Source of the DNA: Pseudogemmobacter sp044142105
GTDB lineage: Bacteria > Pseudomonadota > Alphaproteobacteria > Rhodobacterales > Rhodobacteraceae
NCBI RefSeq assembly: GCF_044142105.1
Contig: NZ_JBGTYM010000003.1
Coordinates: forward strand, 334,608 to 398,607
Length of the DNA: 64,000 nucleotides
Reading direction: 5' to 3'
The notes under the pieces are model-generated. The model searched no databases. It saw only the letters and a list, made by a program, of their open reading frames with translations, and was not told the origin of the DNA. How positions within the stretch are numbered: the first letter of the stretch is position 1; the number at the start of each line of letters is the position of its first letter. The translations under genes were made by a program, and so were the position numbers. Shown piece by piece: positions 1-8,186 of the stretch.

Positions 1-158
1 ACAAAGCCTCCGATCATGCGCAGGGTCGTGGTCTTGCCGCAGCCCGAGGGGCCTAGAAGCGCGACCAGTTCACCGTCGCCGATGCGGAGCGACATATTCG
101 CGACGGCCACCGATGTGCCATAGTGCTTTGCGACATCCTGAAGAACGACGTCCGGCAT
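1..158 (-). CDS. ABC transporter ATP-binding protein, polyamine/opine type (N-terminal part, runs off window)
   Basis: This is the first 52 residues of an ABC ATPase; the rest lies beyond the window edge. It starts MPDVVLQDVAKHYG and has a Walker A motif (GPSGCGKTTTLRM) near residues 36-48, as in PotA/MalK-type ATPases. It begins 13 bases after the stop of the permease gene 171-989 on the same strand, so it is the last visible gene of a binding protein, permease, permease, ATPase operon. The role, coupling ATP hydrolysis to import of a small cationic or opine-like solute, is inferred from family and neighbours. The substrate cannot be read from this fragment. Confidence 0.85.
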   Translation of the reverse strand, partial: MPDVVLQDVAKHYGTSVAVANMSLRIGDGELVALLGPSGCGKTTTLRMIGGF

Positions 159-170
159 GCTTTTGTCCTT

Positions 171-989
171 TCAGAAGGCGCGGCTGAGTTTGGCGTAGCG
201 GTCGGTGATCAGCAGAAGCACCGTGATCAGCACGATCTGTACGGTCGCCACGGCGCCGATGGTCGAATCGAAGTTCCATTCGAGGTAGTTGATCAACGCG
301 ATCTGCAGGGTGGTGCTGTCAGGTCCGATCAGGAAGATCGACTTTTCAAGGTCGATGAACGAGTTGATGAAGGCGAACAGCGATCCGGCGATCACCCCCG
401 GCTTGATGACCGGCAGCGTGATGCGGAAAAAGACGGTCAGCGGTGCGGCGCCAAGGCTGCTGGCTGCTTCTTCTATCGAGGGGTTCACGCTGATGAGCGA
501 AGTGGTCACCAGACGGATCATCCAGGGCAGCGCGATCAGGCTATGCGCTACGATCAGCCCCAGATTGGTGCCCGCGACACGCCAGCCGGTCAGAAACTCG
601 ACCTCGAGGAAAAAGACGAACAGCGCGCTGCCCCCGACGATACCGGGAACGACCATGGGCGACATCAGGATCGTGTTTATGGTCTCCCGCCCCCGGAACC
701 GGCCGCGGACGAGCGCGAAGCTGGCAGGGAGGCCGAGGCAAAGCGCGACGACCGTCGCGATCAGACTGGTGCGGAGGCTGAGGAAAAACCCGTTGCGGAA
801 ATCCGACAGTTCCCAGGCGCGGCGATACCAGTCCAGCGTATAGCCCTCGGGCGGGAAGGACAGGATCTTGTTCGAGAAGAAGCTCATCCAGATGATGAAG
901 ATCAGCGGCAGGACGATGAAGCCGATCACCAGCATGCTGAAGGCTGTATAGCCCAGACGGATGGACGTGGACTGACCCGCGCGCATCAT
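171..989 (-). CDS. ABC transporter permease, PotC-like
   Basis: This is a 272-residue inner-membrane permease with about six hydrophobic segments. It carries the EAA cytoplasmic-loop motif (EEAASSLGAAPLTVFFRITLP, roughly residues 160-180) that contacts the ATPase, and its length and arrangement match PotC/YdcV permeases of polyamine-type importers. The chosen ATG overlaps the stop of the upstream permease as ATGA, which suggests translational coupling; an in-frame ATG nine bases upstream (998) is possible. It pairs with the permease 986-1894 to form the channel. The substrate is inferred only as polyamine- or opine-like. Confidence 0.88.
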   Translation of the reverse strand: MMRAGQSTSIRLGYTAFSMLVIGFIVLPLIFIIWMSFFSNKILSFPPEGYTLDWYRRAWELSDFRNGFFLSLRTSLIATVVALCLGLPASFALVRGRFRGRETINTILMSPMVVPGIVGGSALFVFFLEVEFLTGWRVAGTNLGLIVAHSLIALPWMIRLVTTSLISVNPSIEEAASSLGAAPLTVFFRITLPVIKPGVIAGSLFAFINSFIDLEKSIFLIGPDSTTLQIALINYLEWNFDSTIGAVATVQIVLITVLLLITDRYAKLSRAF

Positions 990-1894
990 TCGCTCCATTT
1001 CCGGTATCTGCGTTGCACGACGACCGAGACGCCGACGGTCAGGATCATCGTGACGGCCATGAGGATGAAGGCCAGGGCGGCACCGAAGGGCCAGTTCATC
1101 ACCTTGGCGATCTGTTGATAGACGGTCGGCGCCATCATGTGAAAGGTGGGGCCACCGATGAGGACCGGCGTGGCATAGGCATTCATCGAGAGGATGAAGC
1201 ACAGAACCGAGCCGGCAAGGATACCGGGCATCGCCAGCGGCAACACGATGCGGCGCATGATGGTGAAATGGCCAGCGCCCAGGCTTTGACCGGCATCTTC
1301 CAGGTTCTGGTCGATGGATTCGAAGACGCTGTTCAGGGTGATGATCATGAAAGGCAGTAGAACCGAGACGAGACCGATGATCACGCCCGGCGCCGAATAC
1401 ATCAGGCCAAGCGGTCCCTCATGCCCGAAAAGCCCGAGGAATGCCGCAAGCACCCCCTTGTCGTTCAGGATCAGCATCCAGGCCGATGTGCGCACGGCAT
1501 TGCCGATCAGCAGCGGCACAAGGATGACGATCAGCAGCATACGCTTGGCCAAGGCACTGACGTGACGTGCCAGGAAATAGGCGACGGGCACGCCCGCTAC
1601 CAGACAGATCGCCGTCGACAGGCCCGAGATCCAGACCGTGCGCCACAGCACTTCTTGATAGAAGGCATCACTGAAGAACTTGAGATAGTTCTCGGCCGTG
1701 ACCGCGCTGACCATCAACTCGGCAGGGTCGTAGCGGTTCAGGCTGTTGCGCAGCATCAATGCGAGCGGCAACAGAAGGCCCAGAGACACGAAGATCAGGC
1801 CGGGCGCGGCCAGCATGGGGGTGCCAGCCCTGCGAGCCGCCCCTTTCGGGGCGACGGGAGCAGGGCTGCCGGCAGCGGTTTGTGTCATGCTCAT
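986..1894 (-). CDS. ABC transporter permease, PotB-like
   Basis: A 302-residue permease with an N-terminal membrane segment (LIFVSLGLLLPLALMLRNSL, about residues 32-51), further hydrophobic segments, and an EAA-type loop (LEDAGQSLGAGHFTIMRRIVLP). This is the PotB-like partner of the following PotC-like permease. Two in-frame ATGs compete: 1894 (MSMTQ) and 1888 (MTQ); 1894 is used. It follows the binding-protein gene after 25 bases and overlaps the next permease by four bases, so the genes are co-transcribed. The family transports spermidine, putrescine and related compounds, but the ligand here is not determined. Confidence 0.88.
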   Translation of the reverse strand: MSMTQTAAGSPAPVAPKGAARRAGTPMLAAPGLIFVSLGLLLPLALMLRNSLNRYDPAELMVSAVTAENYLKFFSDAFYQEVLWRTVWISGLSTAICLVAGVPVAYFLARHVSALAKRMLLIVILVPLLIGNAVRTSAWMLILNDKGVLAAFLGLFGHEGPLGLMYSAPGVIIGLVSVLLPFMIITLNSVFESIDQNLEDAGQSLGAGHFTIMRRIVLPLAMPGILAGSVLCFILSMNAYATPVLIGGPTFHMMAPTVYQQIAKVMNWPFGAALAFILMAVTMILTVGVSVVVQRRYRKWSE

Positions 1895-1919
1895 GCGCTT
1901 TCTCCGGCCAGATCCGGGA

Positions 1920-2984
1920 TCAAACCGCGAAGGATTTGTTCCACCACTCCAGCCATGCCGCCGTGTTTTCGGCAACATAGGCATAGTCCAGGAAGTGCAT
2001 CTTCTTGCGTTCCTCTTCCGAGAAGTCGACCAGGGCGCGCAGTTCGTCCGACAGGGTCGCCTTGCTATTGGCGGGGGCGTAGAGGCTCGCCTCGGCCAGG
2101 CCCGCCATCGCCTGCGGATCGAGCATCGCGTCGAGATAGGCATAAGCGCCGTCGCGGTTCGGGCCGAACTCCGTCAGGCAGGCGCCGAAGGTTACGGCGA
2201 TCGCCCCTTCCTCGGGATACTGGATCGCCAGCGGCAGGCCGTCCTTGGCCCATTGCAGGCCGCGGGCCTTGTAGTTCACAGCGATATCCACTTCGCCATT
2301 CGCCAGCCCGGCCTGCAGCTGCTGATGCGCCGCATAGAGCCGCGGCCCGTTTTCGGCGGCCAGCTTCTCGAGCATGGGCTTGCCATCCTCGACGCTGGTC
2401 ATGTCGCCTTTGGAGACCAGTCCGGCCATCATCATGTAGTTGAAATAAAGCTGGTTGGTCAGGCCGATGCGCCCCGCCCATTTCGGATCGAAAAGCTCAG
2501 CATAAGATTTCGGCGGCTCCGAGACCTTGTCCTTGTTGTAGATGATGACGACCGCGCTGTAGAGCCAGGGCACGAAGTAGGGCGCTCTAAGCTCTTCCAC
2601 GACATCGGCGTAGTTCGGGATCTGCGCCATATCCAGTTCCGCCACCACCTCTTGCTGGCGCAGTTCGTACGCATCCGAGCTGTTGACGTGGATCACATCG
2701 ACCGAGGCGCGGCGGATGCGCTTTTCGGCGAGAAGCTTGGCCTTGCGCTCCGGCTCCATTCCCAGATCGCGAACGAGGGTGAAGCCCTTGTCTTCAAGGA
2801 GTGGCTTCTCAACGAAGCGGACTGTCCGGTCGTTCCAGTCGCCGCCCCAATTGGAAACCACGATGGTTCCGCCCGCCGCCTGCGCTGCCCTGGGCATGAG
2901 CGCGGGAAGGGCGGCCCCGGCCATGAGCAGGCCAAGAATGCGGCGGCGGGAGAGGGAGGTCGCGGTGCGAAGATCGGCTGTCAT
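1920..2984 (-). CDS. Periplasmic solute-binding protein of polyamine-type ABC importer (PotD family)
   Basis: A 354-residue extracytoplasmic binding protein. The N-terminus carries a twin-arginine-type signal (SRRRILGLLMAG, residues 12-23) followed by a hydrophobic run and an Ala-rich cleavage region ending near AAQAA. The mature part begins TIVVSNWGGDW, typical of PotD/opine-binding proteins. Export through Tat implies folding in the cytoplasm. It is the first gene of the importer operon on this strand, divergent from the LysR gene at 3140, which probably controls it. The ligand is inferred from family only. Confidence 0.87.
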   Translation of the reverse strand: MTADLRTATSLSRRRILGLLMAGAALPALMPRAAQAAGGTIVVSNWGGDWNDRTVRFVEKPLLEDKGFTLVRDLGMEPERKAKLLAEKRIRRASVDVIHVNSSDAYELRQQEVVAELDMAQIPNYADVVEELRAPYFVPWLYSAVVIIYNKDKVSEPPKSYAELFDPKWAGRIGLTNQLYFNYMMMAGLVSKGDMTSVEDGKPMLEKLAAENGPRLYAAHQQLQAGLANGEVDIAVNYKARGLQWAKDGLPLAIQYPEEGAIAVTFGACLTEFGPNRDGAYAYLDAMLDPQAMAGLAEASLYAPANSKATLSDELRALVDFSEEERKKMHFLDYAYVAENTAAWLEWWNKSFAV

Positions 2985-3087
2985 CTGTGTCTACTTCCCT
3001 GTTCTGTTGGGCCGGCAGGTGCGATGCCTTGGCCGGTCCTCCTTGTGTTGTCGGGCTACGATGCGGGTTGCGACAGTGATTGTAAAA

Positions 3088-3121
3088 TATCAATTGTCAT
3101 TTTATTAATTCCACATTGATA
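3088..3121. promoter_or_regulatory. AT-rich divergent control region with dyad (TATCAAT / ATTGATA)
   Basis: The space between the binding-protein gene (start 2984) and the LysR gene (start 3140) is much more AT-rich than its surroundings. It holds a 7-base inverted repeat, TATCAAT at 3088-3094 and ATTGATA at 3115-3121, with an 8-base palindrome TGATATCA at 3117-3124. This arrangement is usual for a LysR-type binding site serving two divergent promoters. The regulator-site assignment is inference. Confidence 0.45.
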
Positions 3122-3139
3122 TCAAATTTCGAGTACAGA

Positions 3140-4045
3140 ATGAGCTTGGATCTTCGTCATCTGCGCGCTTTCACGGCCCTTGGTAAAGAGCTTCACTTCG
3201 GTCGGACAGCGGATCAGCTTCACATAGCGCAACCCGCGCTTTCCAAGATCATTCAGCAGCTTGAGGCCGAGATCGGGGCGCCGCTCTTGCTGCGGACGAC
3301 GCGCCGGGTCGAGCTGACCGAGGCCGGCAAGACCTTTCTGGCCGAGACAGCCAGCGTCGAAGCGCAGATCGAAAGAGCCGTGGCAAGCGCGCGCCACGCG
3401 GCCCGCGGCATCCGGGGGGAATTAAGAATCGGTTACACGGATTTCGCGATCAACGGGCGGCTGCCGCATATGCTGCGCGACTTTGCGGGGGCGCATCCCG
3501 ATATCCGGCTGAACCTGATCTTCATGCCGACCACCGCGCAGCACATGGCCTTGCTGCAGCAGACGATCGACATCGGATTCATGATCGGCGCTTTCGAGCA
3601 CAAGACAACCAGCAGCCTGACATTCGACGAGGATGACTATGTCGCGCTTCTGCCGGCATCTCATCGCCTCTGCGCGCGTGAGGCGCTGACACTGGCCGAA
3701 CTTTCGGAAGAGAAGTTCGTCCTTGGCACGGGCGACAACTGGTCTGCCTTTCGCAATCGCCTTTTCGCGGAATGTCGCAGCAGGGGCTTTTTCCCGGACA
3801 TCGCGCTCGAGGCGTCGAACAGCGAGGGCATCTTCGGCCTGGTCGTGGCCGGAGTGGGGATCACCATCTATTCAAGCTGTGTCGGCAATCTGCCGCGTCA
3901 GGGCGTCGTGGTGCGGCCGCTCAGCGATGTGACCAACAAGCTGCCGGTCACGGCGGTCTGGGACAGGACAAGCCGGTCGCAGGCGCTGGACACGTTCCTG
4001 AAATATCTGCGCCGCTCGGCCCGGAAGCCGGCGGCGCAGCCATAG
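3140..4045 (+). CDS. LysR-type transcriptional regulator
   Basis: A 301-residue LysR family regulator. The N-terminal winged helix-turn-helix starts at once (MSLDLRHLRAFTALGKELHF) with the recognition region AQPALSKIIQQLEAEIG near residues 34-50, followed by an effector-binding domain. The start at 3140 gives the normal LysR N-terminus; an in-frame ATG at 3116 would add eight residues and is less likely. It is divergent from the polyamine-type ABC operon at 171-2984 and ends nine bases before the convergent amidohydrolase gene. Control of the ABC operon is inferred from position. Confidence 0.88.
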   Translation: MSLDLRHLRAFTALGKELHFGRTADQLHIAQPALSKIIQQLEAEIGAPLLLRTTRRVELTEAGKTFLAETASVEAQIERAVASARHAARGIRGELRIGYTDFAINGRLPHMLRDFAGAHPDIRLNLIFMPTTAQHMALLQQTIDIGFMIGAFEHKTTSSLTFDEDDYVALLPASHRLCAREALTLAELSEEKFVLGTGDNWSAFRNRLFAECRSRGFFPDIALEASNSEGIFGLVVAGVGITIYSSCVGNLPRQGVVVRPLSDVTNKLPVTAVWDRTSRSQALDTFLKYLRRSARKPAAQP

Positions 4046-4054
4046 GATTCAGGG

Positions 4055-4774
4055 CTAGGCTGCGGCCTGGCGATCCTTGATCCCGTTGAGATAGCCGACA
4101 CAGTCGTCGACGCTGACCACATCGCCGAACTTGGCGTCGATGTCGAAGAGGTTCCAGGCGACTGCCCCCGGTACGCGATCGCCGATGGCTTCCCTGACCG
4201 CGATGGTTCTGAACCCATCGGCCAGCCCGTCACAGATGGTCTGACGCACGCAGGCACAGGCGGTCACCCCAGTGACCAGGATCGTGTCCACATTCGCGGC
4301 ACGCAGGATGCCCGCGAGTTCCGTGCCGTGAAAGGCCGAGGCGCGCTTCTTCAGAAGCGTGTATTCGCCCTCGACCGGCGCGATCCGACTGTCGATGGCC
4401 CAGAGTTCCTTGTCCTTGAGGTTCACGACATCGACCGGGATCTTGTCATGCCAGAGACCCATATCGGTGAAGGGTGACGTGCGGTCGGTGATCTCATAGG
4501 CGGTGGTGACGTGAATGACCGGCACCCCATTCGCGCGGCAGGCCGCGAGCAGCCTTTGCATCGATGGGATGATCTCTCCGTCCATCTTTTCCTGATCGCA
4601 GGTGAAGGGATTGCCGGGCCGCGTCCAGGCATTCGCAAGGTCGACGCTGATCAGCGCGGGCCGGTTTCCAAGGCCGACGCGGCGCTGGAAACCCCGTTCC
4701 TTGTAAAGCTTGCTGGCCGTATCGAAGGCCTGCTGGAGCAGGCGGTCCAGTTCTTTCGGGTCAAGGTCTTGCAT
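4055..4774 (-). CDS. Isochorismatase-family cysteine hydrolase (N-carbamoylsarcosine amidase-like)
   Basis: A 239-residue cytoplasmic hydrolase. The family triad is visible: Asp in ALISVDLANAWTRPG (about residue 43), Lys in LLKKRASAF (about residue 133), and the nucleophile Cys in TGVTACACVRQT (about residue 170). Members split amides such as N-carbamoylsarcosine, maleamate or nicotinamide; N-carbamoylsarcosine amidase-like enzymes are the best match by overall pattern, but the substrate is inferred. The start at 4774 follows a purine-rich GGAACGGAGAG stretch. It is divergent from the LysR gene beginning near 4919, its likely regulator. Confidence 0.82.
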   Translation of the reverse strand: MQDLDPKELDRLLQQAFDTASKLYKERGFQRRVGLGNRPALISVDLANAWTRPGNPFTCDQEKMDGEIIPSMQRLLAACRANGVPVIHVTTAYEITDRTSPFTDMGLWHDKIPVDVVNLKDKELWAIDSRIAPVEGEYTLLKKRASAFHGTELAGILRAANVDTILVTGVTACACVRQTICDGLADGFRTIAVREAIGDRVPGAVAWNLFDIDAKFGDVVSVDDCVGYLNGIKDRQAAA

Positions 4775-4877
4775 GTGTCTCTCCGTTCCTAAGACGTGCC
4801 CCGCAGAGCGATGCAGGGCATCTGGGCCAAGGATGCGAGGGGTAAAGACGAAAATGAAATGGTCATTGATCAAGGAT

Positions 4878-4896
4878 TGATGCATGTTATGCATCA
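4878..4896. promoter_or_regulatory. Perfect 8-base dyad operator (TGATGCAT gtt ATGCATCA)
   Basis: An exact inverted repeat, TGATGCAT-GTT-ATGCATCA, lies between the divergent amidohydrolase (4774) and LysR (4919) genes. It is the right size and place for a LysR autoregulatory site. The two ATG codons at 4880 and 4889 that could start the LysR gene fall inside it, which supports the downstream GTG start. Binding by that LysR protein is inferred. Confidence 0.55.
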
Positions 4897-4918
4897 TGGA
4901 AATTGGCGGGAATCTGTT

Positions 4919-5821
4919 GTGAAACCTTTCGGTGGCCTTGAGCTCGTGTCATCATTTATCGTTGTTGCAGAAGAGCTTAACTTTCGCCGCAGTGCGGAGC
5001 GCTTAAACCTGGACCAGTCGGCCTTGACGCGGCGCATCCAGAAACTGGAGCATCTTCTGGGCTTCAGGCTGCTACAGCGCAACACTCGGGAAGTGTCGCT
5101 GACACCTGCGGGCGAATCCTTCTATCGAGACAACGCGGCGCTGATGGACAGCTATCGCGACGCGGTTCAAGCGGCCCGTCGTGTCGCCTCGGGCCATACC
5201 GACGGGCTGCGCATCGGCTATATGACCTTTGCCGCGCCGCAATTGATGCCCGGTCTGCTCGCGCAATATCACGCAGCCTATCCCTATGTCCGTCTGACGA
5301 CGATCTATCTGCGCACACAGGCGCAGAAACTCGCCCTGGCGAAGAACGAGATCGATGCGGGCTTTCTGATCGGCGGGTTTGATCACCCCGATTTCCACAG
5401 CCGACAACTCGCAGATGAGCCGCTTTATGCGGTCCTGCCGGTCACGCATCCGCTGGCGCTTCGCGCTTCCGTGACGCCGGCGGAGGTAGCGGAGCAGCCG
5501 CTTGTCCTGGGGGAGATGCAGGAATGGGACGAATATCGCTGGCGGCTGGAAAGCCTGTTCGGCGCCGAGGGCCTGTCGCTGACCCCGCGCTTTGAGGCGG
5601 CGCATACGCTGGCCATTGCGGGGCTGGTCGCGGCGGGGCTGGGTGTCACGGTCTTTCCCGAAAGCCTGGTCGGGGTTCTGGGGCAAGGCGTGGTTGCGCG
5701 CCGGATCGACCACCCGCTTTTCAGGTCGCGCATCGCCATCGCCTGGAACAGCGCCAACACCTCGCCAGAACTTCGGGATTTTCTCTCACTGGTGGTCGCC
5801 CGGTCACCATCCCCGGGCTGA
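4919..5821 (+). CDS. LysR-type transcriptional regulator
   Basis: A 300-residue LysR regulator with N-terminal helix-turn-helix (AEELNFRRSAERLNLDQSAL, then RRIQKLEHLLG) and a C-terminal effector domain. The GTG at 4919 is preferred. It has a GGCGGGA ribosome site seven bases upstream, gives the normal short LysR N-terminus, and leaves the palindrome 4878-4896 free as an operator; ATGs at 4880 and 4889 remain possible. It is divergent from the isochorismatase-type gene, which it probably regulates. The inducer is unknown. Confidence 0.8.
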   Translation: MKPFGGLELVSSFIVVAEELNFRRSAERLNLDQSALTRRIQKLEHLLGFRLLQRNTREVSLTPAGESFYRDNAALMDSYRDAVQAARRVASGHTDGLRIGYMTFAAPQLMPGLLAQYHAAYPYVRLTTIYLRTQAQKLALAKNEIDAGFLIGGFDHPDFHSRQLADEPLYAVLPVTHPLALRASVTPAEVAEQPLVLGEMQEWDEYRWRLESLFGAEGLSLTPRFEAAHTLAIAGLVAAGLGVTVFPESLVGVLGQGVVARRIDHPLFRSRIAIAWNSANTSPELRDFLSLVVARSPSPG

Positions 5822-6160
5822 ACGGCGTCGGGCGCCACCCGGAGACCCGTCAGGAGGTCGGGCGTTCCGTCGGGGCAGACGCAGGCGTGTGACACGATCT
5901 ATCGTGCGTTGGTCAGCAACGGGCTGGTGTGAAAGCCTTGCGTGCTGCCGCAAACCCCCACGGCGCGCGGAAAATCCACTTGGCCCGGCAGGTCAGATTT
6001 CCGCTGCCACCTCGGTCGCAACGGGGGCAGGTTTCGCGCGTCGATTGACATTCTGACAAGGCCCGCCGAGAAGTTCTGACGAGACCCGGATCAGCAGTCC
6101 GGGCTGCGGCTGACTGGTGCCCCCAGCCGCCAGCCCTTGCGCCAGGGCTTTGCCGAAAGC
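5822..6160. other. Non-coding or decayed stretch, no gene recognised
   Basis: About 340 bases between the LysR gene and the end of the LuxR-type gene. A minus-strand reading frame of 83 codons (5913-6164) overlaps the LuxR gene end and has no recognisable domain. No hairpin with a T-tract, tRNA or insertion-sequence end was found. Confidence 0.4.
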
Positions 6161-6967
6161 TCAACGGTCCTTGGTCAATGTGTCGATGAACCGCGCGAAC
6201 AGTTCGCCCTGAGAGCCGATGCCCAGCTTGGTATAGATGTTGCGCCGGTGAATGCGCACCGTGCCAGAAGAAATACCAAGGATCTGGCTGATCCCTTCCG
6301 CAGAGTAGCCTTTCAGCGTGTATTCCGAAATTTCGCGCTCGCGCGGGGTCAGCAGCCCTTCACCGAAGCGCTGGAAGCGGCGTTCGATCTGCGGGTCCGC
6401 GGTTCCCGCCGCGCCAAGCTCGGTTGTCTTGAACCTGCCTGGAAGGTCTTTCCAGTGCCGCTGCACGGCGGCTTCGACCACGGGCCAGGCCTTGCGCAAC
6501 GTGGCCAGTTCCCGCGTCGAGAACACCTTGTCCGCGCGCATCAGCGACAGGACGATTCTGGCATGCCGCCCGATCTCGACGAAGAAGCCGATCTCTTCGG
6601 CCAGACCTGTCCGCGCATAGTAGCTGCGGAAATATTCCCCCTGATAAAACCGGTCCGGCGCAAGATCGCGCAGGCGGTACAATCCGTCCGCGACCGGCCC
6701 CATGGCGAGAGGTCGTGTCGCGGCAAGATAGAACGGGTCCAGCAGGTAGGGCCCGGCCTGATAATCGGTCACGAAGATCGCCCGCTTGCTGCCCGGAAAG
6801 TCGTCGTAAAGATCCAGCGGACGGGCTGTGCCCGAATAGCCGAAGATGACCGTGAAGTCATAGACCGCGATGCTGCGTAGAAAATCCGCAAGACGTTGTG
6901 GAAACTCGCCCGTGCCTTCGGCGGCGATCAGGCGACCGATCTGCTCGAACTGGACCTCTATGCTCAT
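6161..6967 (-). CDS. LuxR-family transcriptional regulator
   Basis: A 268-residue protein with a C-terminal LuxR/FixJ helix-turn-helix (LTPREREISEYTLKGYSAEG, about residues 205-224, followed by ILGISSGTVRIHRRNIYTKLG). The N-terminal two thirds is a helical/alpha-beta sensor region of the kind seen in orphan LuxR proteins of this bacterial group, with no phosphoacceptor aspartate block. The ATG at 6967 is used; another in-frame ATG at 7021 would add 18 residues. It is divergent from the ABC importer at 7075-11032, its probable target. The ligand is unknown. Confidence 0.82.
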   Translation of the reverse strand: MSIEVQFEQIGRLIAAEGTGEFPQRLADFLRSIAVYDFTVIFGYSGTARPLDLYDDFPGSKRAIFVTDYQAGPYLLDPFYLAATRPLAMGPVADGLYRLRDLAPDRFYQGEYFRSYYARTGLAEEIGFFVEIGRHARIVLSLMRADKVFSTRELATLRKAWPVVEAAVQRHWKDLPGRFKTTELGAAGTADPQIERRFQRFGEGLLTPREREISEYTLKGYSAEGISQILGISSGTVRIHRRNIYTKLGIGSQGELFARFIDTLTKDR

Positions 6968-7033
6968 ATCGTAGGATTTTTGAAACTCTATGCATTTTGT
7001 GGTATATACAACTTTTCTCACATTTTCTACGAT
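6968..7033. promoter_or_regulatory. AT-rich divergent control region with inverted repeat ATCGTAG / CTACGAT
   Basis: Between the LuxR gene and the ABC operon the sequence becomes AT-rich. ATCGTAG (6968-6974) and CTACGAT (7027-7033) form a 7-base inverted repeat, and a GTATATAC palindrome lies between them at 7002-7009. Two related copies of a GATTTTTG stretch flank the region. A LuxR-type operator is the simplest reading, by inference. Confidence 0.4.
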
Positions 7034-7074
7034 TTTTGTGGTTTCATGGCATAGACGTGGATGTGGGGCGCGTG

Positions 7075-8166
7075 ATGCAGGTGGATGACTCCCCGATTGC
7101 AGAGCTGCGCGGCACGACCAAGCGGTTCGGCTCGGTCGTCGCGGCGCGGAACCTGAACCTGACGATCCGCCGGGGCGAATTCCTGTCCTTCCTCGGCCCC
7201 TCCGGCTGCGGCAAGACGACCGCCCTGCGCATGCTTGCAGGGTTCGAGGCCCCGACCGAAGGCGCCGTCTTTCTGGACGGCCAGCAGGTCAACGATGTTC
7301 CGGCGCATCACCGGCCGGTCAACATGGTCTTTCAGCACTATGCGCTGTTCCCGCATCTGACCGTGGCCGAGAATATCTCATACGGCTTGCGGCAGCGGCG
7401 TCCGAAACCGCCGAAAGCGCAAATCGACGCCGCTGTCGACCGGGCACTGGAAACCGTGCGCCTTCCCGGCTTCGGCCCCCGGCGCATCTGGGAAATGTCC
7501 GGCGGCCAGCAGCAGCGCGTGGCGCTGGCGCGCGCGATCATCAACGAACCGAACATGCTTCTTCTGGACGAACCGATGGCGGCCCTGGACAAGAAGCTCC
7601 GCCACGACATGCAGATCGAGTTGCAGACCCTCCAGCGCCAGCTTGGCATCACCTTCATCCTGGTCACCCATGACCAGGAAGAGGCGTTGTCGATGTCCGA
7701 CCGCATCTGCATCATGCGCGAGGGCGAGATCGTCCAGATCGGCAGCCCGCGCGATCTCTATGACCGACCCAAAAGCCGCTATGTCGCAGATTTCGTCGGC
7801 AAGTCCAATTTCTTCTCTGGAACGGTGGAAGGCGTCGAAGGCGGGACTGCCCGGCTGTTCGGCCCCAACGGCGTAAGGTTCATCGGCCCCGCGGTCGAGG
7901 GCTTGGTCCACGGCGATACAGCGACTGCGAGCCTGCGACCCGAACAGATTCACCTGACGCGGAGCAAGGTCGGCGTGCCTGTCACGGTGATCAACCGCAT
8001 CTTTCTGGGCGAACACACCGAATATCTGGTGCGCAACCCCGATCTTGGACAATTCCTTGTCCTCGCTTCGCGTCAGGTCGAAGCAGGCGAGGGCACATTC
8101 GAACCGGGCGAAACCGGATACGCGAGCTGGCGCGATGGCGCGGCTCTCATTCTCAGCAACGACTGA
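7075..8166 (+). CDS. ABC transporter ATP-binding protein (PotA-like)
   Basis: A 363-residue ATPase with Walker A GPSGCGKTTALRM (near residues 41-53), Q-loop FQHYALFPH, signature MSGGQQQRVALARA, Walker B LLLDEPMAALD, the switch histidine in LVTHDQEEA, and a C-terminal TOBE-like domain from about residue 280. This is the PotA/FbpC arrangement of polyamine and metal importers. The ATG at 7075 is used; in-frame GTGs at 7072 and 7057 are alternatives. It heads an operon with binding protein, two permeases and a dehydrogenase. Confidence 0.9.
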   Translation: MQVDDSPIAELRGTTKRFGSVVAARNLNLTIRRGEFLSFLGPSGCGKTTALRMLAGFEAPTEGAVFLDGQQVNDVPAHHRPVNMVFQHYALFPHLTVAENISYGLRQRRPKPPKAQIDAAVDRALETVRLPGFGPRRIWEMSGGQQQRVALARAIINEPNMLLLDEPMAALDKKLRHDMQIELQTLQRQLGITFILVTHDQEEALSMSDRICIMREGEIVQIGSPRDLYDRPKSRYVADFVGKSNFFSGTVEGVEGGTARLFGPNGVRFIGPAVEGLVHGDTATASLRPEQIHLTRSKVGVPVTVINRIFLGEHTEYLVRNPDLGQFLVLASRQVEAGEGTFEPGETGYASWRDGAALILSND

Positions 8167-8186
8167 AACCCAACGGGAGACTGAAC

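Noticed and set aside
1421..2443. Long antisense reading frame of 340 codons over the permease and binding-protein genes
   Set aside because: It is rich in Arg, His and Gln with no domain, while the other strand encodes clear transporter proteins. Long antisense frames are expected in GC-rich DNA. The same applies to the frames at 15299-16666, 16808-18265, 20792-22279, 29328-31115, 51782-53452, 54788-56104, 56866-58317 and 60235-61962.
5913..6164. 83-codon minus-strand frame with a CxxC pair
   Set aside because: It overlaps the LuxR gene end, has no supporting ribosome site or domain, and its composition resembles chance translation of GC-rich DNA.
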